In this document: positions 6,620 to 15,556 of the stretch, piece by piece
Layout: every line of letters begins with the position of its first letter
How positions within the stretch are numbered: position 1 is the first letter of the stretch
Assembly: GCF_004345705.1 (NCBI RefSeq)
Contig: NZ_SLWV01000013.1
Span: 1 to 64,000 of the forward strand
Direction of reading: 5' to 3'
Length of the DNA: 64,000 nucleotides
DNA from: Marinisporobacter balticus
Lineage (GTDB): Bacteria; Bacillota; Clostridia; Peptostreptococcales; Thermotaleaceae
Notes under the pieces: generated by a model
What the model saw: the letters and a program-made list of their open reading frames with translations, nothing else
Told to the model about the DNA's origin: nothing
Database searches by the model: none
Program-made: the position numbers and the translations under genes

Positions 6620-8746
6620 TTACCCGATTTTCACACTTGTTTTTGATTGTTTATGTTTTAAACTCTCTACATGAGAAAATTCTTTTCTATCTTTAAATTC
6701 TTCCTGTTTTCCTTTATTCCACGCCTGAACAGGTCTATGGAATCCTACTACTCTCGTCCATACCTCTGCTTCTCTTCCGCAATGTGGACACTCAAAATGC
6801 TCGCCTGATAGATATCCATGCTCTTGGCAGATAGAGAAAGTAGGCGTGATCGTAACATAAGGAATGCTGCTGTTTTCCATCACTCTTTTTAATAGGGTTT
6901 TACAAGTTTCGATGCTTTCAATCTCTTCCCCGATAAATCCATGAAAAACCGTTCCCCCGGTATATAAAGATTGTAATTTTTCTTGTAATTCAATGGCTTC
7001 AAATATATCATTGGTATGATTTACAGGAAGCTGTGTAGAGTTTGTATAATAAGGTTCCTCTGTTCCTTGCGTAAAAATGTTTGGATACATTTTTTTATCG
7101 ATTCTTGCAAAACGATAAGCTGCCCCTTCTGCAGGAGATGCTTCTAGATTCCATAGACTCCCTGTTTCTTCTTGAAATATTTGGATCACTCGGTTCATAA
7201 ATTCCATGATTTCAACAGAAAATTCATTGCCTTCTTCTGTTGTAATATCTACCCCTAAAAGATTTATACAAGCTTCATTCATGCCATTTAATCCAATTGT
7301 TGAAAAATGATTTTTAAAATATGCATCCGTAGCATCTTTTACTCCTTGAAGATAGAATCTTGAATAAGGATATAATCCTGCGTCCATATACTGTTCTAAT
7401 ACGACTCTTTTACTTTCGCAGATTTCTTTTGCATTTTCCATTAACCCTCTTACTCTACGTTTGAATTCTTCTATTGATTTTGTAACATATCCGATTCTTC
7501 CCATATTCAATGTAACAACATTGATAGATCCAGTAAGTGGATTAGCGCCAAATAACCCGCCACCCCTTCTTCTAAGCTCACGATTGTCTAACCTCAAACG
7601 ACAACACATACTCCGTACATCTTCAGGGGATAACTCTGAATTTAAAAAGTTTGCAAAATAAGGTGTTCCAAACTTTCTAGTCATTTCCATGATGGCATTT
7701 ACAGATTCTGAGTTCCACGGAAAATCTGGTGTGATATTTACTGTAGGAATTGGAAAGCTAAATGCTCTACCGGCGCCATCCCCTTCCATCATAACTTCAC
7801 AGAAAGCCTTATTAAACAGATCCATTTCCTTTTGAAATTCTTTATATGTTTTGTCCATTTTTTCTCCGCCAATAACTACAAGCTGATTCTTTAGTAGTTG
7901 ATGAGGCGTAATATCTAATGTGACATTTGTAAAAGGTGTCTGAAAGCCTACTCTTGTAGGAACATTTAAGTTAAATACAAATCGTTGAATAGCCTTCTTA
8001 ACTTGCTCATAGGATAAATTATCATAATAGATAAAAGGGGCTAAATAGGTATCTAAACTAGATACTGCTTGTGCGCCTGCTGATTCTCCTTGTAATGTAT
8101 ATAGTAAATTTACAAGCTGCCCTAAAGCGGATTCTAAATGTTTTGGAGGCTTTGACTCAATCTTTCCTTTTGCACCTTTAAATCCATACCTTAAGAAAGC
8201 TTCTAAATCCCATCCACAGCAGTACGGCGCCAAAAGCCCTAAATCATGTATATGTAAATCTCCACGAATATGTGATTCTCTTAATTCTTTTCTATAAATT
8301 TTATTCAACCAATATTTCTTTGTAATACTTTCAACAATATGATTATTTAGACCCTGCAACGAAAATCCCATATTCGCATTTTCATTTACGCGCCAATCTT
8401 CTAAATTCACATATTCGTCAATCATTTTTTCTGCGTCCATAAATAAATTTTTTACTTCTCTTATTTCTTCATGTCTCTTTCTATAGATAATGAACGCTTT
8501 CGCTGTTTTTGCATGCCCTTCTTCGATCAAAACTTTTTCTACCATATCTTGGACATCCTCTACAGATGGTATACTCGCCCCATATGTTTCATTAATAATT
8601 TCAACCACTATATTTGCAAGTCTCTTTGCAATCATTTCATCTTTACCACCCACAGATTTTGCAGCAGCAAAGATGGCTAATTTAATTTTTCCACCGTCAA
8701 AGTCGACAATTTCCCCATTTCTCTTCTGAATCTTTGTAATTGACAT
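6620..8746 (-). CDS. nrdD: Anaerobic (class III) ribonucleoside-triphosphate reductase
   Basis: About 708 residues. It reduces ribonucleotides to deoxyribonucleotides without oxygen, using a glycyl radical generated by NrdG. An N-terminal ATP-cone (about residues 1-90) gives allosteric control. The C-terminus has the structural zinc site (CQEHGYLSG, CPHCGRE) and the glycyl-radical segment RVVGFHRPVQAWNKGKQEEF. The frame runs to 8770, but AGGAGG (8758-8753) lies 6 bases before ATG 8746, so that start is preferred, with ATG 8749 an alternative. First gene of the nrdDG operon. Confidence 0.95.
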   Translation of the reverse strand: MSITKIQKRNGEIVDFDGGKIKLAIFAAAKSVGGKDEMIAKRLANIVVEIINETYGASIPSVEDVQDMVEKVLIEEGHAKTAKAFIIYRKRHEEIREVKNLFMDAEKMIDEYVNLEDWRVNENANMGFSLQGLNNHIVESITKKYWLNKIYRKELRESHIRGDLHIHDLGLLAPYCCGWDLEAFLRYGFKGAKGKIESKPPKHLESALGQLVNLLYTLQGESAGAQAVSSLDTYLAPFIYYDNLSYEQVKKAIQRFVFNLNVPTRVGFQTPFTNVTLDITPHQLLKNQLVVIGGEKMDKTYKEFQKEMDLFNKAFCEVMMEGDGAGRAFSFPIPTVNITPDFPWNSESVNAIMEMTRKFGTPYFANFLNSELSPEDVRSMCCRLRLDNRELRRRGGGLFGANPLTGSINVVTLNMGRIGYVTKSIEEFKRRVRGLMENAKEICESKRVVLEQYMDAGLYPYSRFYLQGVKDATDAYFKNHFSTIGLNGMNEACINLLGVDITTEEGNEFSVEIMEFMNRVIQIFQEETGSLWNLEASPAEGAAYRFARIDKKMYPNIFTQGTEEPYYTNSTQLPVNHTNDIFEAIELQEKLQSLYTGGTVFHGFIGEEIESIETCKTLLKRVMENSSIPYVTITPTFSICQEHGYLSGEHFECPHCGREAEVWTRVVGFHRPVQAWNKGKQEEFKDRKEFSHVESLKHKQSKTSVKIG

Positions 8747-8780
8747 CATACCCCTCCTATTGTGCCGCATTCCTTATCGT

Positions 8781-8796
8781 GCACTACATATTGTAT
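8781..8796. promoter_or_regulatory. Candidate NrdR box upstream of nrdD
   Basis: GCACTACATATTGTAT matches 13 of 16 positions of the NrdR operator consensus ACACWATATATWGTGT. NrdR represses ribonucleotide reductase genes when dATP is high. NrdR boxes usually occur as a pair about 31 bases apart, and I see no convincing second box, so confidence is limited. Confidence 0.35.
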
Positions 8797-8981
8797 ATTA
8801 TGCACCATTGTCCACACTTATGACAATAATCCTAACGGACTAATTCCTACAACTTTTGACGGGTTTATACACCTATTCTCTATCATACTCTTAAGTTCTT
8901 TTAATTTTATATTTTTATAAACAAAATATAATAAATTATTATATTTGAAAAAACTATTCTCTATCATTTTCTGTACATTAG

Positions 8982-9009
8982 AATAGGATATGCTTTCGCA
9001 TATCCTATT
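8982..9009. terminator. 12-bp hairpin at the end of pyrE
   Basis: AATAGGATATGC and GCATATCCTATT pair perfectly over a TTTC loop and overlap the pyrE stop codon. There is no T-tract on the minus strand, so it may be a weak terminator or an RNA-stabilising 3' end. Confidence 0.4.
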
Positions 9010-9640
9010 GTTTCGTAAATATATAAGGTTCCTTACTCCATTTTTCTAATAATTCTTTTTCACCTTCTTCAACATATCCCATTTCAATAGCAATAGGAAG
9101 AAGAACGCTATAGCTTGTCAATGTATGGTAAGGAATATTTTCTTCTTTAAAAACTGTATCTACTTTTTCAAAGCCATAGGTAAATATAGCTACAACCCCT
9201 AAAACATCTGCACCTGCTTCTTGAAGGGCTTTTACCGCCTTCATAGAGCTTCCTCCTGTTGATAGTAAGTCTTCCACCACTACAACTTTTTGTCCTTTTT
9301 TTACAAGACCTTCAATTTGATTTCCTTTTCCATGTTCTTTTGCAGAACTTCTTACATATGCCATAGGCAAATTCGTTCTTTGAGACACCCATGCAGCATG
9401 AGGAATTCCAGCTGTAGCTGTTCCTACCAAAACCTCTGCTTCAGGATAGTTTTCCCTAATTAAATCTTCAAACCCTTTTGCGATCAATTCCCTTACATTT
9501 GGATAACTCATCGTAAGACGATTATCACAATAAATAGGGGATTTGATTCCTGATGCCCAAGTAAATAAATCATCCGTACTTTTTACAGTTACTGCTTTAA
9601 TTTCTAAAAGCTTTTTAGCAAGTTCTTGACTTATATTCAT
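9005..9640 (-). CDS. pyrE: Orotate phosphoribosyltransferase
   Basis: A 211-residue type I phosphoribosyltransferase that converts orotate and PRPP to orotidine 5'-phosphate, step five of pyrimidine synthesis. The PRPP loop is VVVVEDLLSTGGSS near residue 118, and the basic loop RSSAKEHGKGNQIEG precedes it, as in PyrE. It is separated from the rest of the pyr pathway and stands 181 bases downstream of the nucleoside importer genes on the same strand, so it may belong to a salvage-linked transcript. The ribosome binding site is AAGGAGG, 7 bases before ATG 9640. Confidence 0.94.
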   Translation of the reverse strand: MNISQELAKKLLEIKAVTVKSTDDLFTWASGIKSPIYCDNRLTMSYPNVRELIAKGFEDLIRENYPEAEVLVGTATAGIPHAAWVSQRTNLPMAYVRSSAKEHGKGNQIEGLVKKGQKVVVVEDLLSTGGSSMKAVKALQEAGADVLGVVAIFTYGFEKVDTVFKEENIPYHTLTSYSVLLPIAIEMGYVEEGEKELLEKWSKEPYIFTKQ

Positions 9641-9821
9641 TTTTACTCCTCCTTGTTAGCCTCACTGGACTTCTTTTAAAGGTATTTTTTACTCCATCCA
9701 TCTTACCACATACATCTTTTTATTGTCAATTTCTCCTTTATAGAAAATTCATTTATATATTGTGCATAACCCTTATTATCTCATTTTTTATCCACTCTTT
9801 TATGCCATTGTTCACAACTTA

Positions 9822-10754
9822 TTATCTTTCCTCACGGGAATAGGATACCCCAAGAGCACCTGGCGCAGCAATATTTCTATTTCCTTTCTTCGCAGATATA
9901 AAGATTAGCACCCCCATTGTAAATAAATACGGAATCATTTTCATAAAAATAGGTGAGACTGTAATCCCTAAAGTTTGTGCACGATACCCCAAAATATCTA
10001 GTCCTCCAAATATATAAGATCCCACAAGGGCACGCACAGGATTCCATAGCGCAAAGATAACGAGTGATACAGCAATCCATCCTCTTCCTGCTGTCATATT
10101 CTCAAGCCATGCAGGTGAATAAGCAAGAGATAAATAAGCGCCTCCTGCGCCAGCGAAAACCCCTCCAATAAATACATGGATATACTGTATTTTACTTACA
10201 TAAATCCCAACCGCATCTGCTGCTGCTGGATTTTCTCCAACCGCTTTTAGTTTTAGTCCCATATTCGTTTTATATAGATAAATCCATACAGCAACAATCA
10301 TCATATAGCTAATATATACCAATACATCTTGATGAAAAAGGATCGTCCCTATAAAAGGAATCTTCGAAAGGATTGGAATAGCTACTTTACTAAACTTTAC
10401 AGGTGCCGGTATACCAATCATACTTTTTCCTATAAAACTACTCAGTCCTGTCCCAAATATGGTAAGGGCTAGCCCACTTACAACTTGACTGCTTTTTAGG
10501 GTAATCGTTAGAAATGCATGTATAAGTGAAAACAATCCTCCAGCAAGCATTGCAACTAAGAAACCTACCCAAGGGTTATTGCTAAGAACTGCTGCTTTAA
10601 AACCACACACAGCGCCTATAAGCATCATACCTTCAACCCCTAAATTTAAATTTCCAGACTTCTCACAGATTATTTCTCCTAAAGCCGCATAAAGAATAGG
10701 GGTTCCTGCAATGACTGCTGCTGAAAGTGTACTAATGATAATCGCATTATCCAT
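9822..10754 (-). CDS. Nucleoside ABC transporter permease (NupQ type)
   Basis: A 310-residue membrane permease with about eight helices of the BPD_transp_2 family. The N-terminal GTPILYAALGEIICEKSGNLNLGVEGMM segment is characteristic of the smaller permease of BMP-type purine nucleoside importers. It overlaps the preceding permease by 8 bases. Together with the lipoprotein, ATPase and partner permease it forms a complete importer. GGGAGG precedes ATG 10754. Confidence 0.9.
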   Translation of the reverse strand: MDNAIIISTLSAAVIAGTPILYAALGEIICEKSGNLNLGVEGMMLIGAVCGFKAAVLSNNPWVGFLVAMLAGGLFSLIHAFLTITLKSSQVVSGLALTIFGTGLSSFIGKSMIGIPAPVKFSKVAIPILSKIPFIGTILFHQDVLVYISYMMIVAVWIYLYKTNMGLKLKAVGENPAAADAVGIYVSKIQYIHVFIGGVFAGAGGAYLSLAYSPAWLENMTAGRGWIAVSLVIFALWNPVRALVGSYIFGGLDILGYRAQTLGITVSPIFMKMIPYLFTMGVLIFISAKKGNRNIAAPGALGVSYSREER

Positions 10755-11841
10755 TTATTTTCGCCTCCCCTTTAGAAAAAAATCTTTTGTCTATGCTCAC
10801 ACGATACCCCGTAAAGAATTCGGCTCCTAATACACAAAACAGTATCAATCCTTGAAGCATCAAAGCAACAGAAGCAGGAAGTCCACTCGTCTGCACTGCA
10901 TATCCACCTACAATTAATCCTCCAAATAAGAAAGATACGAAAATGGCTGCAATAGGATTGAGTCTTGCTAACCAAGCAATAATAATGGCACTATACCCAT
11001 AACCAGGTGAAAAATTTGATTGTAACCTGTGAATCACACCTGATACTTCTGTCATGCCTGCAATCCCTGCGATTCCACCACTGACCATTAAAGTAAGTAT
11101 GATGTTTTTTGTCACATTCATTCCTGCATATTTTGCCACGTCACTATTCTCACCTGCAACCCGAATTTCATATCCCCAAACCGTTTTATTTAAAAGAATA
11201 TAAATAACAAAAGAACATAATATGGCAATCACAATCCCTATGTGTACACGTGTGCCCCCAAAGGTCGGTAGAAAAGCTGACGGACTAAATTCTGCCGTTA
11301 TGGGAAAGTTGTATCCTTTAGGGTCTTTCCACGGTCCAAAAACAAGATAATCCACCCACAAAATACCCACATAATTCATCATAAGTGTCGTAATGGTTTC
11401 ATTCGTTCCCCAAAATGACCTTGCAATCCCAGGAACACATGCCCAAAGGGCACCCCCTAAAAATGCTGCGATCATCATCATGGGTATTAATAGCAAGCTC
11501 GGTAAATCTCCAAAAGATAAGGCCACACCACTGGCCATAATCCCTCCTGCATAGATCTGGCCTTCTGCACCAATATTCCAAAGCTTCATTCTAAAAGCAA
11601 TAGAAACGCCCAATGCGGCAATTAATAATGGAATTGTTTTCACGATGGTTTCATTTACTCCATAAGCAGAACCAAAGGCTCCGTCGATCATCGTAACATA
11701 TACATCTATCGGAGCATGTCCAGAGAATATAAGAAAAATAGCTCCTAAGACTAATGCAACAAAAATTCCACCAATCCGTATGGCAAACATGCCATATTGA
11801 TTGTTCATATTTCTTTTTTCTACTTTCAAATACTTTTGCAT
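10747..11841 (-). CDS. Nucleoside ABC transporter permease (NupP type)
   Basis: A 364-residue BPD_transp_2 permease with conserved LWNIGAEGQIYAGG and GTNETITTLMMNYV motifs, the larger of the two permeases of guanosine/purine nucleoside importers such as NupNOPQ. It pairs with the downstream NupQ-like permease, with which it overlaps. AGGAGG lies 9 bases before ATG 11841. The operon begins with a guanine riboswitch, so substrate import responds to purine supply. Confidence 0.9.
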   Translation of the reverse strand: MQKYLKVEKRNMNNQYGMFAIRIGGIFVALVLGAIFLIFSGHAPIDVYVTMIDGAFGSAYGVNETIVKTIPLLIAALGVSIAFRMKLWNIGAEGQIYAGGIMASGVALSFGDLPSLLLIPMMMIAAFLGGALWACVPGIARSFWGTNETITTLMMNYVGILWVDYLVFGPWKDPKGYNFPITAEFSPSAFLPTFGGTRVHIGIVIAILCSFVIYILLNKTVWGYEIRVAGENSDVAKYAGMNVTKNIILTLMVSGGIAGIAGMTEVSGVIHRLQSNFSPGYGYSAIIIAWLARLNPIAAIFVSFLFGGLIVGGYAVQTSGLPASVALMLQGLILFCVLGAEFFTGYRVSIDKRFFSKGEAKING

Positions 11842-11854
11842 CCCTTTTTTCCTC

Positions 11855-13366
11855 CTAACCTACTTGTCCATCAAGCATCATCATGCCGATTTCTTCAACC
11901 GTCGTTTCATCAGGTTTTACAATCCCGGCTACTTTTCCACCTTCTATCGCTACAATTCTATCAGATAATTGCATAATATAATCTAAATCCTCAGAGATAA
12001 ATAAAACAGCACATCCTCTATTTCTTTGCTCAAGTAACAAATCATATACCGCCTCTGTCGTAGCAATATCTAGTCCACGAACAGGATAAGCTGCAATCAG
12101 CACTTTTGGATCTTCTAATATTTCTCTACCTAATAAGATCTTTTGGAGGTTTCCACCCGATAAAGTTCTTATGGGTGCATCTATATTTTCAATCTTTATT
12201 TCAAATTGATCAATAACATCCTTGGCATTTTCACGTACTTTCTTCTTTTGGATAAATATCCCTTTTCTTGCTTTCTTTTTGCGATAATCCTTCAAAATCA
12301 AATTATCAGTAATATCCATGTTTCCTACAAGACCCATGCCCATACGATCCTCTGGCACATAGCTTAACCCCATATCAATAATCTGACGTGGATTTTTTTC
12401 TTTGATTCCTTCATGGTCAATTTTTATATTTCCTTTTTCAATTTCTCTAAGTCCTGCAATGGCTTCTGCTAATTCTTTCTGTCCATTTCCAGATATCCCT
12501 GCGATCCCTACAATTTCTCCCTTTTTTACGTCAAAAGACATATTTTCTACCGCAACAAATCCTTTATCATTTTTGATCGTCACATTTTCTATTTCTAAAC
12601 CAACCTCGTTTGTAACTTGCCTATCTTTCATTTTTCTTTCAGATGCGTATTTTCCAATCATCATCTCTGTTAATCTTTGTTCATCTACTTCTCTTTTAAG
12701 TACAGTTCCTTCTTTTCGTCCTTTTCTTAAAACCGTAATTCGATCAGCAATCTCCATAACTTCTTTCATTTTGTGTGTAATAATCACAATACCGCATCCT
12801 CGATCAGCCATTTTTCTTAATATATCAAATAGCTCCTTTGTTTCCTGTGGCGTCAGTACTGCAGTAGGTTCATCTAATATCAATATATCCGCACCTCTAT
12901 ATAAAGCCTTTAATATTTCGATGCGTTGCTTTTCTCCAACAGACATATGATAAACATAATCATTTGGATTAATGGAAAGACCATATTTTTGTGAAAACTT
13001 CAAAATTTCTTCTGAGATATTCTTTCTATTTAAAAAGAATGTCTTTTTATAGCCTAATATAATATTTTCACTAGCTGTTAGGTTTTCTACAAGCTTAAAG
13101 TGCTGGTGGATCATTCCCACACCATTTTGTATTGCATCTTTCGGTGAAGTAAGAATCGCTTCTTTTCCATGCAATAAAAGTTGCCCTGCATCCTGCTTAT
13201 AGACCCCTGCTAAAATATTCATCAGTGTTGATTTTCCTGCACCATTCTCCCCTAAAAGTGCATGAATTTCTCCCGCCCTTAGTTCAAATTCAACCTGTTC
13301 ATTTACCCATTTATCTCCAAATTTTTTTCCGATCCCCTTCATGGATACCAATCGTTTTTCTTTCAT
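11855..13366 (-). CDS. Nucleoside ABC transporter ATP-binding protein (NupO type)
   Basis: A 503-residue tandem ATPase that powers the BMP-type nucleoside importer. The first domain has Walker A GENGAGKST, signature MSVGEKQRIEILKAL and Walker B ILILDEPTAVL. The second has the degenerate P-loop GISGNGQKEL and signature LSGGNLQKILLGRE, a usual asymmetry in this family. The frame is open to 13429, but ATG 13366 is preceded by GAAGGGAG and gives the normal length. It lies 66 bases after the lipoprotein gene and 13 before the first permease. Confidence 0.92.
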   Translation of the reverse strand: MKEKRLVSMKGIGKKFGDKWVNEQVEFELRAGEIHALLGENGAGKSTLMNILAGVYKQDAGQLLLHGKEAILTSPKDAIQNGVGMIHQHFKLVENLTASENIILGYKKTFFLNRKNISEEILKFSQKYGLSINPNDYVYHMSVGEKQRIEILKALYRGADILILDEPTAVLTPQETKELFDILRKMADRGCGIVIITHKMKEVMEIADRITVLRKGRKEGTVLKREVDEQRLTEMMIGKYASERKMKDRQVTNEVGLEIENVTIKNDKGFVAVENMSFDVKKGEIVGIAGISGNGQKELAEAIAGLREIEKGNIKIDHEGIKEKNPRQIIDMGLSYVPEDRMGMGLVGNMDITDNLILKDYRKKKARKGIFIQKKKVRENAKDVIDQFEIKIENIDAPIRTLSGGNLQKILLGREILEDPKVLIAAYPVRGLDIATTEAVYDLLLEQRNRGCAVLFISEDLDYIMQLSDRIVAIEGGKVAGIVKPDETTVEEIGMMMLDGQVG

Positions 13367-13432
13367 ACTTGATCTCCCTTCTCCTATATACAAGGATTGG
13401 CACACAAATGTTTCTGTGTGCCAACCCAAAAT

Positions 13433-14536
13433 TTACTCAGCTATTTTTCCTTCTACCCCTTCAACGAACCAATCCATTGAAAGAAGTTCTTCATCTGTTA
13501 ATTGTTGTCCTTCTTGCACCTTCACGTTTCCTTCTTGATCTTTAATGATTCCTGTAAATACATCCCAATCTGTATCTATTATTTTCTTTTCTTCTTTCGC
13601 TACAAGTGCTTTTGTTTCTTCATCAACCAAATCTGTCATTGGCGCTAAGGCTACAACCCCATCCTTTAAGCCTCCCCAATATTGTGCTGATTTCCATGTA
13701 CCCGCTCTTACAGCTTTTACAGTATCCACATAATAAGGTCCCCAATTCCAAACAGGAGCTGTTAAATAGGCTTCTGGTGCAAACTGGCTCATATCCGTAT
13801 TGTATCCAATAGAAAATGCATTTTGCTCTTGTGCAGCCTGTTGTGGTCCTGGTGTATCTTGATGTTGCGTAATAACATCTGCCCCTGCATCTAATAAACT
13901 CTTTGCAGCTTCTTTTTCTTTTGCAGGATCATACCATGTGTTTGTCCAAACTACTTTTACAACTGCATCTGGATTGACACTTTTTGCCCCTAGCGTAAAG
14001 GCATTGATTCCTCTTATTACCTCAGGAATAGGGTAAGCTGCTACATAACCAATCACGTTTGACGCTGTCTTTTTCGCTGCTACAACCCCTGACAAATATC
14101 TTGGTTGATACATTCTACCAAAATAAGTTGCTACATTCTTATCCGTTTTATATCCAGAGCAATGGATGAAGGTAACGTCTGGATATTTTTTTGCTACATT
14201 CATCACAGAGTCCATATACCCAAAGCTTGTTGCAAAAATAATTTGGTTCCCTTTTTCTGCAAGCTCTGTCAATACTCTCTCAGAATCAGAACCTTCTGGT
14301 ACAGATTCTATATAAGTCGCTTCTACATCTGGCATTTCTTTTAATAAATATTCTTTTCCTGCATCATGAGAATAGGACCATCCAGCATCTCCCACTGGTC
14401 CAACATAGATAAATGCTACTTTATATTTTTCATCTTCAGTCTTGCTTTCATCTGCTGTAGATTTTTGAGAACATCCCGTAAATATCATTACTAATACCAT
14501 CAACAAAGACATAACACCCAATAATTTTTTTCTCAT
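13433..14536 (-). CDS. BMP-family nucleoside-binding lipoprotein (NupN type)
   Basis: About 367 residues. It is the surface lipoprotein that captures purine nucleosides for the ABC importer. A signal peptide ends in the lipobox FTGC (Cys22), and the mature part starts with YKVAFIYVGPVGDAGWSYSH, the hallmark of PnrA/BmpA (Bmp family, PF02608). The frame extends to 14572, but ATG 14536 follows GGGGAG and yields a normal signal peptide. It lies 25 bases after xpt in the riboswitch-controlled operon. Confidence 0.92.
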   Translation of the reverse strand: MRKKLLGVMSLLMVLVMIFTGCSQKSTADESKTEDEKYKVAFIYVGPVGDAGWSYSHDAGKEYLLKEMPDVEATYIESVPEGSDSERVLTELAEKGNQIIFATSFGYMDSVMNVAKKYPDVTFIHCSGYKTDKNVATYFGRMYQPRYLSGVVAAKKTASNVIGYVAAYPIPEVIRGINAFTLGAKSVNPDAVVKVVWTNTWYDPAKEKEAAKSLLDAGADVITQHQDTPGPQQAAQEQNAFSIGYNTDMSQFAPEAYLTAPVWNWGPYYVDTVKAVRAGTWKSAQYWGGLKDGVVALAPMTDLVDEETKALVAKEEKKIIDTDWDVFTGIIKDQEGNVKVQEGQQLTDEELLSMDWFVEGVEGKIAE

Positions 14537-14561
14537 TTTTTTCTCCCCTTTTATTTTATAT

Positions 14562-15137
14562 TTATTTTTCACAAAAAATAATACAATCTTCTTTCATTGC
14601 TTCTATGATCGCCAAAGATTCTACGCGAATCCCTGCTTTTCGAACACTCTCTCCACCACCTTGAAATCCCTTTTCGATAACAATTCCAGCGCCTATAAAC
14701 TCCGCACCGCTTTCATTTATAATCTTTTTAAGTCCTAACAAGGCATGTCCAAATGCGAGAAAATCATCAATCACCAGTATTCTATCTTCAGGGTCAATAA
14801 ATTCTTTTGCAATCTTAATATCATATACAGTTCCTCTTGTAAAAGATTTTACTTGCGTACTATAAACATCTTGATCCATATTAGAAGATTTGCTTTTCTT
14901 TGCAAAAACTAAAGGTACCCCTAACGATGCAGCAGTTCCCATAGCAGGTGCAATTCCTGATGTTTCTATGGTAATCACCTTTGTGATCTTTTCATCCTCA
15001 AATCTTTTTGCAAATTCTTCTCCTACTTTCAGCATAAACTTTGCATCTATTTGGTGATTTAAAAAGGAATCTACTTTTAATATGGTGTGTGATAAAACTT
15101 TTCCTTCTTTTCTGATTTTCTCATGCAATGCTTTCAT
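14562..15137 (-). CDS. xpt: Xanthine phosphoribosyltransferase
   Basis: 191 residues. It converts xanthine and PRPP to XMP in purine salvage. The N-terminus MKALHEKIRKEGKVL and LKVDSFLNHQIDAKFM are Xpt hallmarks, and the PRPP loop is ILVIDDFLAFGHAL. The frame extends to 15164, but ATG 15137 is preceded by GGAGGG at good spacing and fits the family start. It is the first gene after the guanine riboswitch, and the nucleoside importer genes follow closely, so salvage of base and nucleosides is co-regulated. Confidence 0.94.
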   Translation of the reverse strand: MKALHEKIRKEGKVLSHTILKVDSFLNHQIDAKFMLKVGEEFAKRFEDEKITKVITIETSGIAPAMGTAASLGVPLVFAKKSKSSNMDQDVYSTQVKSFTRGTVYDIKIAKEFIDPEDRILVIDDFLAFGHALLGLKKIINESGAEFIGAGIVIEKGFQGGGESVRKAGIRVESLAIIEAMKEDCIIFCEK

Positions 15138-15224
15138 ATTTACCCTCCATATATAAAATTTCACAAAATCTTTTATCTGCTAGCTATCTACATCCTTGAA
15201 AATCTATGCTTTCCAAATAAATAA

Positions 15225-15280
15225 AAGCACCCAAAATCTACAGTTTTTACCATGGTGAAAACTGTAGATTTTGGGTGCTT
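15225..15280 (-). terminator. Riboswitch-controlled intrinsic terminator of the xpt operon
   Basis: A very long hairpin with arms of about 27 bases, AAGCACCCAAAATCTACAG with its complement, one G-T pair and a CCATGG turn. On the minus strand it is followed by TTTTATTTATTT. It lies 50 bases past the purine aptamer and 88 before xpt, the normal place for the expression platform. Confidence 0.85.
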
Positions 15281-15328
15281 CTATAAACACTAAAAATACT
15301 AAAGTTCGTATTTAATCCGAACATTTTT

Positions 15329-15400
15329 CACTCATAGCTCTATAATTTAAGGTTATAGTGTAGAAACTCCCAGGCCATATCCCCAGGATTATACGAGTTT
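15329..15400 (-). promoter_or_regulatory. Guanine-sensing purine riboswitch
   Basis: On the minus strand the aptamer reads ACTCGTATAATCC, then GGATATGGCC, then GTTTCTACACTATAACC, then CTATGAGT. P1 is ACTC/GAGT and P3 is CTATAA/TTATAG. The core motifs TATAAT, GATATGG and TTTCTAC are those of purine riboswitches. The key J3/1 base before TATG is C, which selects guanine or hypoxanthine rather than adenine. It controls xpt and the nucleoside importer through the downstream terminator: excess guanine switches the operon off. Confidence 0.9.
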
Positions 15401-15531
15401 CTATTTAATTGAATAAGTTTATTTTATACATGTCTATTCGTATTGTCAATAGTCTAATCTGTTTTTGTCTCATTTTCTCAAAAGCTAGGAAAGAAAACCA
15501 TTAGAACACCCATCATGATTAGTGAAATCGA

Positions 15532-15556
15532 AAAAAGGCAGCATACTGCCGCCTTT
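15532..15556 (-). terminator. Terminator of the DUF4015 lipoprotein gene
   Basis: On the minus strand GGCAG-TATG-CTGCC is followed by TTTTTT and immediately follows the coding end. Confidence 0.7.

Noticed and set aside
12402..12950. 182-codon plus-strand frame inside the nucleoside ABC ATPase gene
   Set aside because: Ser/Ile-rich antisense shadow of a well-supported ATPase gene.
15225..15280. Long inverted repeat considered as a mobile-element end
   Set aside because: Its place between a purine aptamer and xpt and the trailing T-tract identify it as the riboswitch terminator.
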